Assembly: GCA_014898415.1 (NCBI GenBank)
Contig: RCTD01000004.1
Coordinates: 248,001-312,000, forward strand
Direction: 5' to 3'
Origin: Stromatinia cepivora
Taxonomy: Eukaryota; Ascomycota; Leotiomycetes; Helotiales; Sclerotiniaceae
Length of the DNA: 64,000 nucleotides
Shown: piece by piece, positions 37,985-50,193 of the stretch
Position numbering within the stretch: position 1 is the stretch's first letter
Layout of the letters: every line of letters starts with the position of its first letter
Position numbers and translations under genes: made by a program
Notes under the pieces: model-generated
Told to the model about the DNA's origin: nothing
Databases searched by the model: none
The model's input: only the letters and a program-made list of their open reading frames with translations

Positions 37985-38864
37985 TATTGAAAAGAGATTA
38001 CTTAGTATACATGAAGTTAAAAGAATTCTATAATTAGATACAATGACTACATCTATAAAGATCGCGCTTAAGACATGTCTATAAGACACGTATGTCAATC
38101 GATAGTTAACTTAACGAATTCTAAAATAATTAATCTCTTTGATCTTAATATATAATACAACCTCTTTCTTTAAGACGTGAATTACGTAGTATTACACCGG
38201 CCTTATAAGAGTGCTATCTCATTAAATTATTGCTACGAATTCCCACGTTTCTACGCATTGAAGCCTATCAACAATAACAATATCAATCCGTTATAATAGT
38301 CTCTAAGATGTAATACGAATCGTATTACATCTATTATATAAGACTAGTAGCACCAAGGTGAGCGGCTCGCATAAGGTTCATGGGAAGCAAAGGTCCATAT
38401 AAAGCTTTGTGCTCAAGATCAGTCATTCAATTCTATTGCGATACAATATTATTTTTTCTTCATTAAAATCGATTCCCTACTCGACCTTTTTAACTTTCAA
38501 CGGTACGTCCATGTGACATTGGATTGCAGCGGCGTATAAAATAACTTTCCCCTCTTGATATCTTCAATCATTGACTTTAAAATTTTAGTCATGAACATAT
38601 CTACCAACACGAGCTTCGACTTCTGGCTCTTTCGGGGCTAAAAATAACAATGGATTCGCTGCACTCCCCCATAGTTATTTTTCACGCCCCTTAGGACCTA
38701 CGACTAGCTCGTATCAACATATACCGAGCATCCGATTCATATCGAATATTCCGCCGTGCCAGATAGAATATTTGAAATATGGTAGTAGAAATCTACTTTC
38801 AGTTATTGACTCTCGCATGATACATACAATTTCTGCTGCTAGATTTCTCCCTCTCCCTCTATTA
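37985..38864. other. Region between foldback copies 1 and 2, possible retroelement remnant
   Basis: Less AT-rich sequence with no gene. The stretch 38390-38540 (CAGTCATTCAATTC..GGTACGTCCATGTGACATTGG) resembles the R-U5 end of fungal LTRs followed by a primer-binding-like motif, but no partner repeat is visible. Confidence 0.35.
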
Positions 38865-39154
38865 AATCAACCACCCTAGTTTCCGGCCACCCCTACTTTC
38901 CGATTACTATTCATATCAAAAATCATCATTTTTTGCATTTTTAATTTTTTTATTTATAAATATAATTAAATGAAATTTTGATTAGAAATTTATTATATAA
39001 ATTCAAATCAATTCTGAAAATTTCAGATTTTTTATAACTTTTTTCATCAAGATATTAAAGATTGAATTTTCGAATTTTGATTTATATATAATTTATATAC
39101 AAATTAAAAAAACATCAAAATCTTGAATAATTTTTCAACAAAAATAATTAAAAA

Positions 39155-39446
39155 TGTTACGGTTGTTGGAAGGATGTTGTTAGTAAAGTTAGAAATCTTT
39201 ACAAGGAAGTAGCTTTATTGTTAAAGGTCAGTATATAATCGATGATCTGTTATCGATTGATTAGAAAACTTTATAAAATCTTTATATTCATTAAATTTTA
39301 ATATATAATCGACGGTTTGTTATCGTTTTGATATTGTTCTTTATTGGATTTAAAAGAAAAGAGGTTTTTTTAATTAAAAAAGGATAATGAAAAATTTTAT
39401 AATTGTTTTAGGATTAATTGATTTTTTGTTATTGATAATTCTGATA
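39155..39446 (+). repeat. 5' LTR of the gypsy element
   Basis: Begins TGTTACGG and ends ..CTGATA, which corresponds to CTGACA in the 3' copy after one transition. Exactly the same length as the 3' LTR. Confidence 0.88.
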
Positions 39447-40859
39447 ATTCTTTTCATTTTTTTTTTAGGAGTAATTTATCAATTAATTATTATCAGTATT
39501 TTTTTGAATAATTATAATAGGAATAAGAAGTATTTTAGGTTCATCGATTAATTCAAATGCTTTGTAAATTCGAGGGGAAAATGTATTGAGGATTTAAAGC
39601 AATAACGAAGATGAAGTATTGATACTAAATTGTTAATTTATTATACAATTTGAAATAAAATTAGTATAAAGATTCGAAAACATATAAAAGAAATTCGAAA
39701 TTTTTAGATTAGAAAATTAATAACAGATTAAGGAAACCTTTGTTTGTTTTATATAAAAAAGAGCAATTAGTTTGTCGATAATAATTATTAATGATAAAAA
39801 AATGGTATTCAATTCTATTTTAGTTTCTTAAAGAAGATTTTCGAAACTTTAAAAATTCTTATTTTATAAGGATTCTATTATTATAAAAGCAAAAGATTTC
39901 TTTTTTCAAATTGAATTCATATTTCGAAATAATAATAGATATTATTTTTTGATAGATTAAAAGAAAATAGATTATATTATTTAATATTTCCAAAAACAAC
40001 TTTTTGCGGTCTGGTGTTGATATAAGAATGGGATAATAGATTCTAATATAATATAAAAAAAGTTCAGGGAATATATATATAATATAATATTAAACAAAAA
40101 TAATCGTTAATATTTAGTTATACAATAAATAATCTATATTAAATAATAATCTATATAAAATATAAATAGCTTTATAATATATTTCGATAATTTAAAGAAG
40201 GAAATCGAATCAGAGATAAATAATATTCGGAAAGAATATCTTTTAATAAATCTATTTCTTTATATTGTAAAAAGAATTTCGGAATCATTTTAATAATCAA
40301 AAAGCAGAAACGAATTGATTAAGCAAGTATATCGTTTAAAGAATATAAATAAAATATATTGTATTACAGATCCTTTTGATATATTTTGTAATCAAAAATA
40401 AAATAATCTTTTTATATAATTTAATCATCTTTCCAATCTTCTTCAAAACAAATAATCTCAGAAATAGAATAATTTATTATTGATTAATAGTATATAATTA
40501 TAGTTTCAATATTCTAAATCTTCTTTTACAGAAAAAAAAGATAAAAGAATTTCGAAGGAAGATTATCGAGAACAGAAACTGTAATGTTTTCGTTATCAAT
40601 AATTGAGTTATTATTCGAAAGGATATATCAATTTATATATTTGTTGATAATATAAAAGCAATCATTTAATTTATAATTGTTTTGTATATTTTTTGTAAAA
40701 TAATAGTTAGGGAAATATTATGATTCAATAATAATTTTAACTATTCTGATAACCCTGGGTCTTTAATAAGAAGGATATATTATCTTAACTATCGAAGCAA
40801 ACTTCAAAATCAATAATATTCTAATAAAGATATATTATTTCATCGATTCCGGAGTACAA

Positions 40860-41160
40860 ATTAATATTATTTAACAAAATAAATATATCGAATAGGATTA
40901 GGCTTCTAATCCTGATAAAGGCTCTTTATTAGTATCAATTAATGATACTAGTATACCTTTTTATAATAATCATCGATTCGTTATCGAAATAACAAATGAA
41001 TATAAAGAAAAAAGGATATATACTTATCAATTCATTATTGTTATTCTGGATTTACCAGGGATCGATGTTATTTTAGGGTTACTTTGGCTTCAAATAGTAA
41101 ACCTTGATATCGATTGGCAATCGATTTCGTTTTGTTTCAGGTCTATATTATAAGATCTCG
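40860..41160 (+). pseudogene. Gypsy aspartic protease / linker remnant
   Basis: The reading near 41045-41115, LPGIDVILGLLWLQ..NLDIDW, corresponds to the conserved stretch at the end of the gypsy protease just before reverse transcriptase. Confidence 0.65.
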
Positions 41161-41509
41161 AAATAATAATGATCAAAGAATTATACAAAAAAATAAAGGC
41201 CGAAATCAAAATCTGTATATTACTATCTGAAATCTAATCAATTATAAGAGTATCATCAAATTCCAAAAACATTTTTATATTATTATTTTTACAAATACTT
41301 TTTGAATATAAGGAATACAAAGAAACCTTTTCAGAAAATAAAAACAATATATTATTCGATTATCATCTAATGAAACATTATATTAATCTCGAATCTGGAT
41401 CAATTTTCTTTTGGGGATTAATATATGCTTTTTTGGAAAAAAAACTAACGATTTTATAAGAATATTTCGAAGAATACTAAAAAAAAGATTAGATTTGTTA
41501 TTCGATTAG

Positions 41510-42200
41510 TTTTATTGAAATCCTGATTATATTTATTCCAAAGAAAGAAGGTAGTTATTGATTATATATCGATTATTATAATCTCAATAGGATCATAAAA
41601 AAGGATTATATTTTTTTATCTTTAATTAACAAATCGTTGAATTGTTTAAAGCAAAAGGTTTTTTTTATAAAGTTCGATTTCAAAGATATATATTATTGAA
41701 TATATATATAGAAAAACAACGAATAGAAGATGATGTTCTGTATTTGCTATGGATAATTCGAATATCTAATTATATCTTTCGATCTAATCAATATCTTTGT
41801 TATTTTTCAAATATATATTAATCAAATACTCGCCGATCTTACAGATAATATTTATATTATATATTTTGATAATATTCTTATTTATTCCAAAGATAGGGAA
41901 ACCTATATTATTGATATCCGCAGGATTTTTGTTAGATTGCTTGAATATAAATTCTATATCAAATTAAAGAAATGTATATTCTATATATACGAAATAGAAT
42001 TCTTAAGTTTTATTGTATTAGGGAAAGGTATTATTATAAAACCAAATAGAATTCAAATCATTATCGAATAGTTTATATTAATGTCCTTTTGCGAAGTTCA
42101 AGTTTTTTTAAGTTTTGTGAATTTTTATTGACGATTTATTATAGTTTATTTGCGAATCGTTTATAGTTTAATAAATTTATTACAAAATATCAAAAAAGAA
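41510..42200 (+). pseudogene. Gypsy reverse transcriptase remnant
   Basis: Blocks in order: IPKKEGSY, IDYYNLNRIIKKD, FFIKFDFKDIYY, then the catalytic block as IIYFDNILIYS (second Asp of the usual pair changed to Asn), and KCIFY. Stops interrupt the frame. Confidence 0.8.
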
Positions 42201-42269
42201 AAGGTTGTATTGAAATTCAAATGAACAAAAGAGGTTTAAAATATTTTTAATAATTTAAAAGAAATCTTT

Positions 42270-42600
42270 ATTATAATATCAATACTCCGATATTTTGATT
42301 CAGTATTCCGAATCCTAATCGAAACTGATATTTCTAAATTTATATTAAAATATATACTTTTTCAATTGTTTTTTGATAATATAAATGATCTTATTGCTTT
42401 TCAATAACATTTCGTTATCTTTTATTCGCAGAAACTTAATTTAACAAAATAAAGATATTTCATTTACAATTAAGAACTTTTAATTATCTATATAGTTTTT
42501 GTTCAATAATAGTATTATATTACAAATAATCGATATATTATTATAATCAAAACAGATTATAATAATTTTTAATACTTTATAAAGAAAAAAGAATTTAATA
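42270..42600 (+). pseudogene. Gypsy RNase H remnant
   Basis: SVFRILIETDISKFILKYIL and HFVIFYSQKLN follow the usual spacing after the reverse transcriptase. Confidence 0.6.
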
Positions 42601-43079
42601 ATAAATAAATATAATAAACCGAAATCCTGGTTATTTATAATTTTATAATTATATATAGATCGGGCAAATTAAATTCTATCGATAATCTATCAAAACAATT
42701 AGATTATATAGAAAATATAAATAATATTAATAAAATATTATTTATATTATAAAATAAATTAAAAAGTATTATAATAATAACCACAATTTTTTTTCTTTCG
42801 AAAATAAAAACGGAATCCTTATAGAATATTATAGATCTTTTCTAATAGAAAAAGTATAATTTGTTTTTGTATAATTCTAAAGGATTGTTAATAGAAATTA
42901 ATTATAAATAATTGATATTATATTGGATAATTAATGTATTAATTAATGATAAAACAATATTTGAATTAATATTGAAATTAATGAAAAATGCTTTGTTATA
43001 ATTTCAAAAAAATAATGATTTTACAAAAAACAAGGAATATCTAAAGTATTAATATAATTCAATTGGAGATATTGTATTT

Positions 43080-43800
43080 TGGAAAGTTGATGTTGATAGT
43101 TTGTTTATTTATAATAGATATGTTTTTATATTATTAGATAAAATTATAAGGATCGAAATCTTGGAGGTTTATTATAATGATTTTATAAGAGATTATTAAG
43201 GTATCAAGAAAATCTGGGAGATATTGAAAAACAAATATTTTTGATTTAGTATAATGAAAGATATAAAAAAGTATATATGAATATATATTATTTGTTAGTG
43301 AATAATTGTAAAGTATTATTAGTCTTATAACAAATTATAAATCCTATTATTCTTTTTTGATTTTTGGAAAGAAATAATAATGGATTTTATTATAGATTTA
43401 TTTTTTTCAAAAATAAATAAATATATATATAATATTATCTTTATTATTATTAATAAATATATAAAATTCATTTGATATATTTTAGTTAATAAAATAATAA
43501 TTTTATTCGAATTAATAAAGATTCTGTTTCAATATATTTTTAAGGATTTCAATATACTAAAGGGAATAATTTCAGATCGAGGATTATAATTCATAAATAA
43601 ATTTTAAAGGAATTTGTTTTTCTATTTAAGAATATATTATAAATTATTGATAGTGTTTTATTTACAAATCGATAATTAAATGGAACGATAAAATCAAAAT
43701 CTAATTTATTATATTATATGTTATATTAATTGAAGATAAAATAATTAAATATTATTATTATCTTTAATAGAATTTATATATAATGTAATATAGTATAATA
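43080..43800 (+). pseudogene. Gypsy integrase remnant
   Basis: The DDE core is visible as KGIISDRGLQFINKFW (near 43560-43610) with FYLQIDN in place of the usual HPQTDGQ block. Confidence 0.65.
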
Positions 43801-44209
43801 TAATTGATGAAATATTCTTTAAAATAATATATAGATATTTGCTTATATTTAGTTATATCAATGAGGATATCAATGCCGAAAGGAAGGTATCTGTTATATA
43901 AGAATATATCGAATCGTTAAATTAGGAAAAAGCAAAGCTAATAGAAATTTGGAATAATTCAACAAAAAAAAAATCGAAGAATAACAAGAAAGATTTACCC
44001 CAGTGATTTTATATCGATGATAAAGTTATACTTAATATTAAGAATATCAAACAATTATAATTCAAAAAGAAATTCTTCGATTGTTTTATAAATTTCTTTA
44101 TTATTATCAATATCAAAAATAATAGATAAATATATAAATTAACATTTCCAATATTATACAAAATATATAATATCTTTTATATCTTGTTATTCGAATTATA
44201 ATTTAAATA

Positions 44210-44420
44210 TGAAGATATTATCGATCTTCTGTTTCCTGAAGAAATTGAAAAATATATAAAATATAAAATCGAAAAAATATTAGTTTATAAAAAGAAAGGA
44301 TAAGGAATACAATATCTAATATAATAGAAAAATTATCAATTAGTGAAAGATATATAGAAAGTTTTACAAAACTTAATATATATCAAAAGATATTTAAAAA
44401 ATTATAAAAAAGAAAATGTA
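44210..44420 (+). pseudogene. Chromodomain remnant
   Basis: YKIEKILVYKKKG..IQYLI.WKNYQ...DIWKVLQNL matches the order of a retroelement chromodomain (VEKIL..Y-LVKWKGY..TWEP..NL). Confidence 0.7.
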
Positions 44421-44599
44421 TTATTATTATAACAATAACGAAAAATAAAGAAATGATATTATCAAAATATATTACAAAAATAAAAGGGATTTATATTTGT
44501 ATTAGAAAATTAGAATATTTATATTTAAAAATCTTTATATAATCAATCTATTCTAATAAATTATTACAAATATATCATTTTCATTTCGCTACTAAATAT

Positions 44600-46300
44600 T
44601 CGTATTTCCTTTATTTTTTTATTTTTATTTTTAATAATCTATCTTTATTTATATTATCTGAATCTTTATTAATATTTAGTTCTATTGATTGATAGAATAT
44701 TCACTGAATATATTTTTCAGTAATAGAATCCCAATAGGAAATTTATAGAATCGTTATAGAAATGAATATAAAAAGAGATTTAATTATACTTCATAATTAA
44801 GATCTGAGAGATTTATTAGTATTTAATTATCGATCAATTAAATTCAAATTATTATATTTGTTATATCGATTTAGAAGCTTTTTCGTTAATTGATTATATT
44901 TATTTAAAACAATATTTATATTATTATTATTGAAGTCTTTCAAAAGATCGAGATTTTTAGTTTGAATTATTGATTTCTTTATTATAGATATTATTGATTT
45001 TATTAAAGCTATCGATGATTTTCGATGAACGATCGATAATATAATATTGGTTTTAGGAATTAGATTTAGTTTATCAGAATTTGTTAGAAATAAAAGCAAT
45101 ATATTAATCATTAAAATCTTTTCCTTTTTAAGTTTTTTGAAATTCAATAATTTAATATTAGATTGTTATAGATCCTTATTATTATTATCAAAAAGTTCAA
45201 TCAATTCCGATACTTTTCTTTTGATAGAAACCGATTGGAAAGTTTTCCTGATAGATTTCGCTTTAATTATTCGAAATATAGTGATCTGTGATTTCTTTAT
45301 TGTTATTTTATTAATACTTTTAGTACTTTTGACTTTACTTTTGATTATCTTTTGATATATCGATTTCGCTAAAGAAATATAAACGGATTTCGATGATCAA
45401 ATCGAAAGAGCTTCGGAAATCTTTTCTTTATTCTCCTCATTAATAATGTTTTTTAGTTTATTATCATTTGTTGATTTATCCATCGATTATTGATATAATT
45501 ACCTAATTATTAATAAGAAATACAATGAATTATACTCAGTATACTAATAGAATATCGCTACAAATCTATATATATTTCCATCAATTTCATCAATTTCTTT
45601 ATTTGCACATTTAGTATTAATATAGCTTTCTTTGTATCATAAAATAACTGTATCAAATTATATTTTTTCTATTTGCGAAAGAAAACTTCTACCCTCTATA
45701 TAAATTTAGTTTACCGACTCTTCAATTTCCCCAACAATATAGCCTCTTCTAATAAGTCTATTTCGGCTGCCTATTATTCACGATGAAACTGTAATAAATG
45801 ATTTATCACAGAATTAACATCTTCTGATAATATTATACAGGGTTTTTTCTTTCAGATATATTCTATATACACTAAATCAAATCCTTTTGAAAAAAAGTAT
45901 TCCTTATTTATTATTTCTTTTTTAAACAAAGATTTTGTATTATTATAATAAACGATATGTTTAATATAACAAAGGTATATTGAATATATAAGTTATAGAA
46001 ATATACAAACCAAGTGTATTGCTAATTCGGGAAAGGGCTGAGATATAACAGAAAGAGTAACAAAAAGTTTTAAAATATAATGCTGCGATTATAACATCGA
46101 AATATGAAGTTTCGAAAATAGAATTCCGATAGGTTTATATAATCTTCAAAAAATAGATTACATATATTTTTGTTATTATTATTGTTATTGTTTATCTCTT
46201 TATTTGTAATACAAAAACTATCCTATATTGCAGCTACCTTATTGATCAATAGTTCCTTATAGTTATAAATAGATCAACAATTCACCGGTTTCTCAAAAAC
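44600..46300. other. Extra 1.7-1.9 kb between chromodomain and 3' LTR
   Basis: A spacer of this length is long for a chromovirus. The minus strand stays open longest (45147-44827) and upstream of it reads as a Lys/Ser-rich chain; the plus strand also has a hydrophobic frame (45047-45355). Product unknown. Confidence 0.4.
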
Positions 46301-46321
46301 GAAGCCCCGAAGGGAAGGCTT

Positions 46322-46613
46322 TATTACAATTATTAAAAGGATATTGTTAATAAAGCTAGAAATCTTTACAAAAAAACAATTTCATTATTAAAGGCCAGTG
46401 TACAACCAATGATTTGCCATCAATTGATTAGAAAACTCTGTAAAATCTCTATATTCATTAAACTCTAATATATAATCGACGATTTGTTATCGTTCTGATA
46501 TCGTTTTTTATTGGATTTAAAAGAAAAAAGGTTCTTCTAGTTAGAAAAGGATAATGAAAAGTTTTATAGTTGTTTTAGGACTAATTGATTCTTTGCCATT
46601 GGTGACTCTGACA
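46322..46613 (+). repeat. 3' LTR of the gypsy element
   Basis: Begins TATTACAA (TGTTACGG after G-to-A changes) and ends GACTCTGACA, directly before the AAAAA duplication. Confidence 0.88.
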
Positions 46614-47119
46614 AAAAATAAACTATAAATTTTAATCAAATTTTGAGATTATATTATATAAAATGAATCTAGTTTCGAAAAATCTTTATTTATAATTAAT
46701 ATTTTATAAAATAAATCAAATTATTTATATAAAATTTTCTAGAGAATAAAATATAAACATTAATAAAAGATTATTTATAAATTATTAAATATAATAATTT
46801 GATTTATTTTATAAAATATAATTTAAAGATTCCAAAAAAAATTAATAGTTTATTTTTAATTATTTTTGTTGAAAAGTTATTCAAGATTTTGATGTTTTTT
46901 TAATTTGTATATAAATCATATATAAATTAAAATCAAAAAAAACCTAAAATTATAAAGTTTTTTAAAATGATTCAATATCTAAATAAAGAATCTATATTCG
47001 AAATTTCAATCAATTATATTTATTATTTAAAAAGTTATTCATAAGTAAAAATCGTGGTTTTTGGTGTAAAATGGTGGCCGGAAAGTAGGGGTGGCCGGAA
47101 ACTAGGGTGGTTGACTTAT

Positions 47120-48090
47120 AGCCCCCTTTTCCTGATGACTGCTTACTTCGGCAATTTCTAGCCTGGTGGCCTGCCTTGCCATACTCGAAGCAGAGCTTGT
47201 TCTTGCGTCTTTGTTCTACCTTTTCCTTGGGTAACTTGTTTTTGAATATTGCATTCAATTGTATTAGTTCTTTGTGGGATTATTTATGATCTCGAGGTCT
47301 TCCTTCATTCCTACAATACTTACCATGATTTCTGTTCACGTGGAAGCTGGAAAATTAGTGTTTTCTTTAATATTGATAGAGCATTTCGTTTGCCTTAATA
47401 GATTCTTCGATTAATTCATTCAGGTCTTCCCAGGTGCAATTGCGATCTAACTCTAGCCTTACTTCGGCCTTGAGCCCTTTCCTGTAGTGGCTCATTGTGG
47501 CGTTCTCTTCCCATCCAGTGGTAGGTACCTATATACCGCCTGAATTCTACAGCGTACTTAACTGCTGACCCTGTTTGCTTGAGTCCATAGATCTTGGATT
47601 CCGCATCGCGTAGTTCGTTGATGTTTCCGAACACTCGTCGTATCTCTTTCTTAAACCCATCGAATTTCCCAAAGATAGTCTGAGTTGAGCGCATTCGTCT
47701 TTTAGGCTCGTTCAGATTGGTAAAGTAATCCTTGAGGTAAGGTTGGAAGCGGCCCAAACGCTTCTGTCGGCGTCGTGGTTGAACTTGTCTTTATTAAACT
47801 CGAAATAGATCTCAAGTTGGAGCAAAAAGGTTTCTAGCTCTTATCGATTGCTAATGAACCTATCGGGTAAAGCGACTTTCAATATTTCAATGACAGTAAT
47901 CTCTTTAGGATCTTCGATGCCTCCCATAACGATATCCCCATCTTTATCCATACTAACAAAGATAACTTGACTGCTCGCAGCAAAATTGCTAAGCTGTAGA
48001 ATCTCGGAAGACATAATGTCGTTACTTTTGAATCGATACTTAAAACAATAATAATACTCAAAGTATTACAAGATTTGCCGTTTAGATCAT
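47120..48090 (-). pseudogene. Retrotransposon gag fragment with zinc knuckle
   Basis: Minus-strand blocks are ETFLLQLEIYFEFN (near 47810), the Ty3/gypsy gag core FGKFDGFKKEIRRVFGNI..LRDAESKIYGLKQTGSAV..YAVEFRRY (47700-47530) and a zinc knuckle CFEYGKAGHQARNC (47210-47165) whose second Cys is Tyr. Several frameshifts separate the blocks. It is far less AT-rich than its surroundings and fills the gap between foldback copies 2 and 3. Confidence 0.8.
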
Positions 48091-48093
48091 ATA

Positions 48094-48900
48094 AGTCTAG
48101 TACCCTACTTTCCGGCCACCCCTAATTCCGGCCACCCTTTTACACCAAAAATCATGATTTTCATCTATTAATAATTCAACAATTAATGAATATTATTTAA
48201 TAAAATTTCAATTATAGATTTTTTATATAATTATAAATGAATTCTGAAAATTTTAGATTTTTAATAATTGATTTCATTTAAAATTTATAAGTTTAAACTT
48301 TTCAATTTTCAATTTGTATAGGATTTATATATAAATTTAAAAAATTATTAAAACTTAAAATAACTTTTCAACAAAAATAATTAAAAATAAGTTATAATTT
48401 TTTTTAGGATTTTTGAATCAAAATCTATCAAATAGATCAAATCAAATAAATTTTTTTTTTACAGAAATTCTTTTAATTGAAATATCATGATTTTTAATCC
48501 CTGTAAAATCTAAAAACTTTAATAAAAAATTTCTTATATATTTTAAAATTCGAAATCTTAATCTATTTGATCAATTACGATTTAAATATTCCAAGAAAAT
48601 TTATAGTTTATTTTTAGTAATTTTTATTTCAAGTTATTTCAAGTTTTAATAATTTTTAAATTTGTATATAAATCATATATAAATTGAAAATCGAAATTTC
48701 AACTTTCAAGATCTCGATCAATAAAATTGCGAAAAATCTGAAATTTTCAGAATTTATTATTATAAAAGTAATAAATCTATGATTTGAATTTTGTCGGATT
48801 ATATTTGTGAGTAGGAGAGTTATAAAGGTTGATTTTCGTCATTTTTTGGTGTAAAAGAGTGGCCGGAATTAGGGGTGGCCGGAAAGTAGGGTACTAGACT
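48094..48900. mobile_element. Foldback element, copy 3
   Basis: The 807-bp element has exact inverted ends AGTCTAGTACCCTACTTTCC and TA at 48092-48093 and 48901-48902. Arms share CTTTCCGGCCACCCCTAATT and the AT-rich interior words with copies 1 and 2, but the outermost bases differ, so it is a related subfamily. Confidence 0.75.
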
Positions 48901-50193
48901 TAAAAGTGCTTTAAGCTTTTGAGATGATTTATAATTAGGCATCAAATAAAGATTTAAGTAATAATAATAATGATTGCAATTCATAATTAATAAAAAAGTA
49001 TATTAAATGATTAATTTTGAATATAAAATTTTATAATAAGGAAATCTATTTTGATTATATAAATCTTTATATTATATATTTTAATAATGATCAATTTGGA
49101 TCATTATTGATCGCTATTAATTATAATCCATAATGATCAATCCTGATTATTATTGATCATTATCTTGATCCTATAATCTTGTTGATTAAATATAAGAACC
49201 TGAGGTTTATTTAATTATATTATGTCCGACGTAATAGGGAGAAGGAAGACTATAAGCGAGAAGGAAGAATCGGGCCCATTCATACCTACTTCGAGCCTTT
49301 AACCCTTCACATCAACTGCATCTCATCCAGAAGAATCTCCAGAGTGGTATATATTCGTATGTTTATATTTGCCGGTATTGCTAACAATGTAGTGGCCAAA
49401 TCCGGTAATTCTATCTCGAATCTTGAAGCCAAATCTTCAAGTTTCAAAACATTTATTAGAATTCGATTTACCCTATCTATTCATATTTTTGAAAGAAATA
49501 TCTACAATAATACATATTCTTTATTGTATTTCTACAATCCTTATTGATCAGTACAACAGTATATAAAACATCAATTTTGAAATATAATACAATCAAATCT
49601 AATCGAGAATTGAATTCCCTATAAAATCCAAGATGAAGTTAGCTTTATTCACATCTACCTTTGTGTCAATTCTGATACAACGGATACGAACCGAGCAAAC
49701 TATCAATGACGATTACGAATTCATCACTTAATATATCTTCAACGCGGTCCATAACTTGATTATTCAAAATATATATCTCGGATGGCTAAAACAGATAGTA
49801 TAGAATTTTCGAGTACTGATTCAAAGGACAGGTTGTTTTGAAAATGTATATATCCATGGTGAAAGTGATTACTAGGTACATCATTTATACAAATCTGCCA
49901 AGAATCGAGGATGCTAAAGAGAGTATACTATCGCAATCGATAGTTAATCTTAGAGCTGTTACAACAATAAGTACTCTATCATATTAGATAAAGGATAACA
50001 ACTCTAGAGATCTGCTTCGAATAATTATGACGGAACATCATCTGTAATCAACAAAATCCTCTAGATATGCTACGAGAACCATTGGAGGAGCTTGTATGAC
50101 GAACGATTTATCTATATTTTACATGTCAAATGCCAAACTTGACATCAATATAACTCCAGGAAAGGACTTTCACAATGGTTGGAAATTCAAAAT
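48901..50193. other. AT-rich to moderate-GC transition, no confirmed gene
   Basis: 48960-49200 is very AT-rich with several TGATCAAT/ATTGATCA words near 49085-49170, possibly an LTR remnant. A 32-residue frame at 49633-49731 opens with a signal-peptide-like start (MKLALFTSTFVSILIQ) behind a TATATAAAA, but no continuing exon could be traced with confidence. Confidence 0.4.

Larger units (their letters stand above)
39155..46613 (+). mobile_element. Full-length Ty3/gypsy chromovirus, heavily decayed
   Basis: Two 292-bp LTRs (39155-39446, 46322-46613) are flanked by the 5-bp duplication AAAAA (39150-39154, 46614-46618). Internal order is protease, reverse transcriptase, RNase H, integrase, chromodomain, which defines a Ty3/gypsy chromovirus on the plus strand. 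All frames are full of stops. The LTR differences are transitions (C/T or A/G), the pattern left by RIP. A purine-rich tract (GAAGGGAAGG) lies just before the 3' LTR. Confidence 0.9.
38865..47116. mobile_element. Foldback element, copy 2, interrupted by the gypsy element
   Basis: The left arm, 38865-39154, and the right part, 46614-47116, together reproduce copy 1. TA flanks lie at 38863-38864 and 47117-47118. The sequence AATAATTAAAAA..TAAACTAT, continuous in copy 1, is split here exactly at the gypsy insertion. Confidence 0.75.

Noticed and set aside
38600..38860. Possible copia coding end on the minus strand between foldback copies 1 and 2
   Set aside because: Translation in all three frames gives no reverse transcriptase or RNase H motif; only a weak LTR-like resemblance remains.
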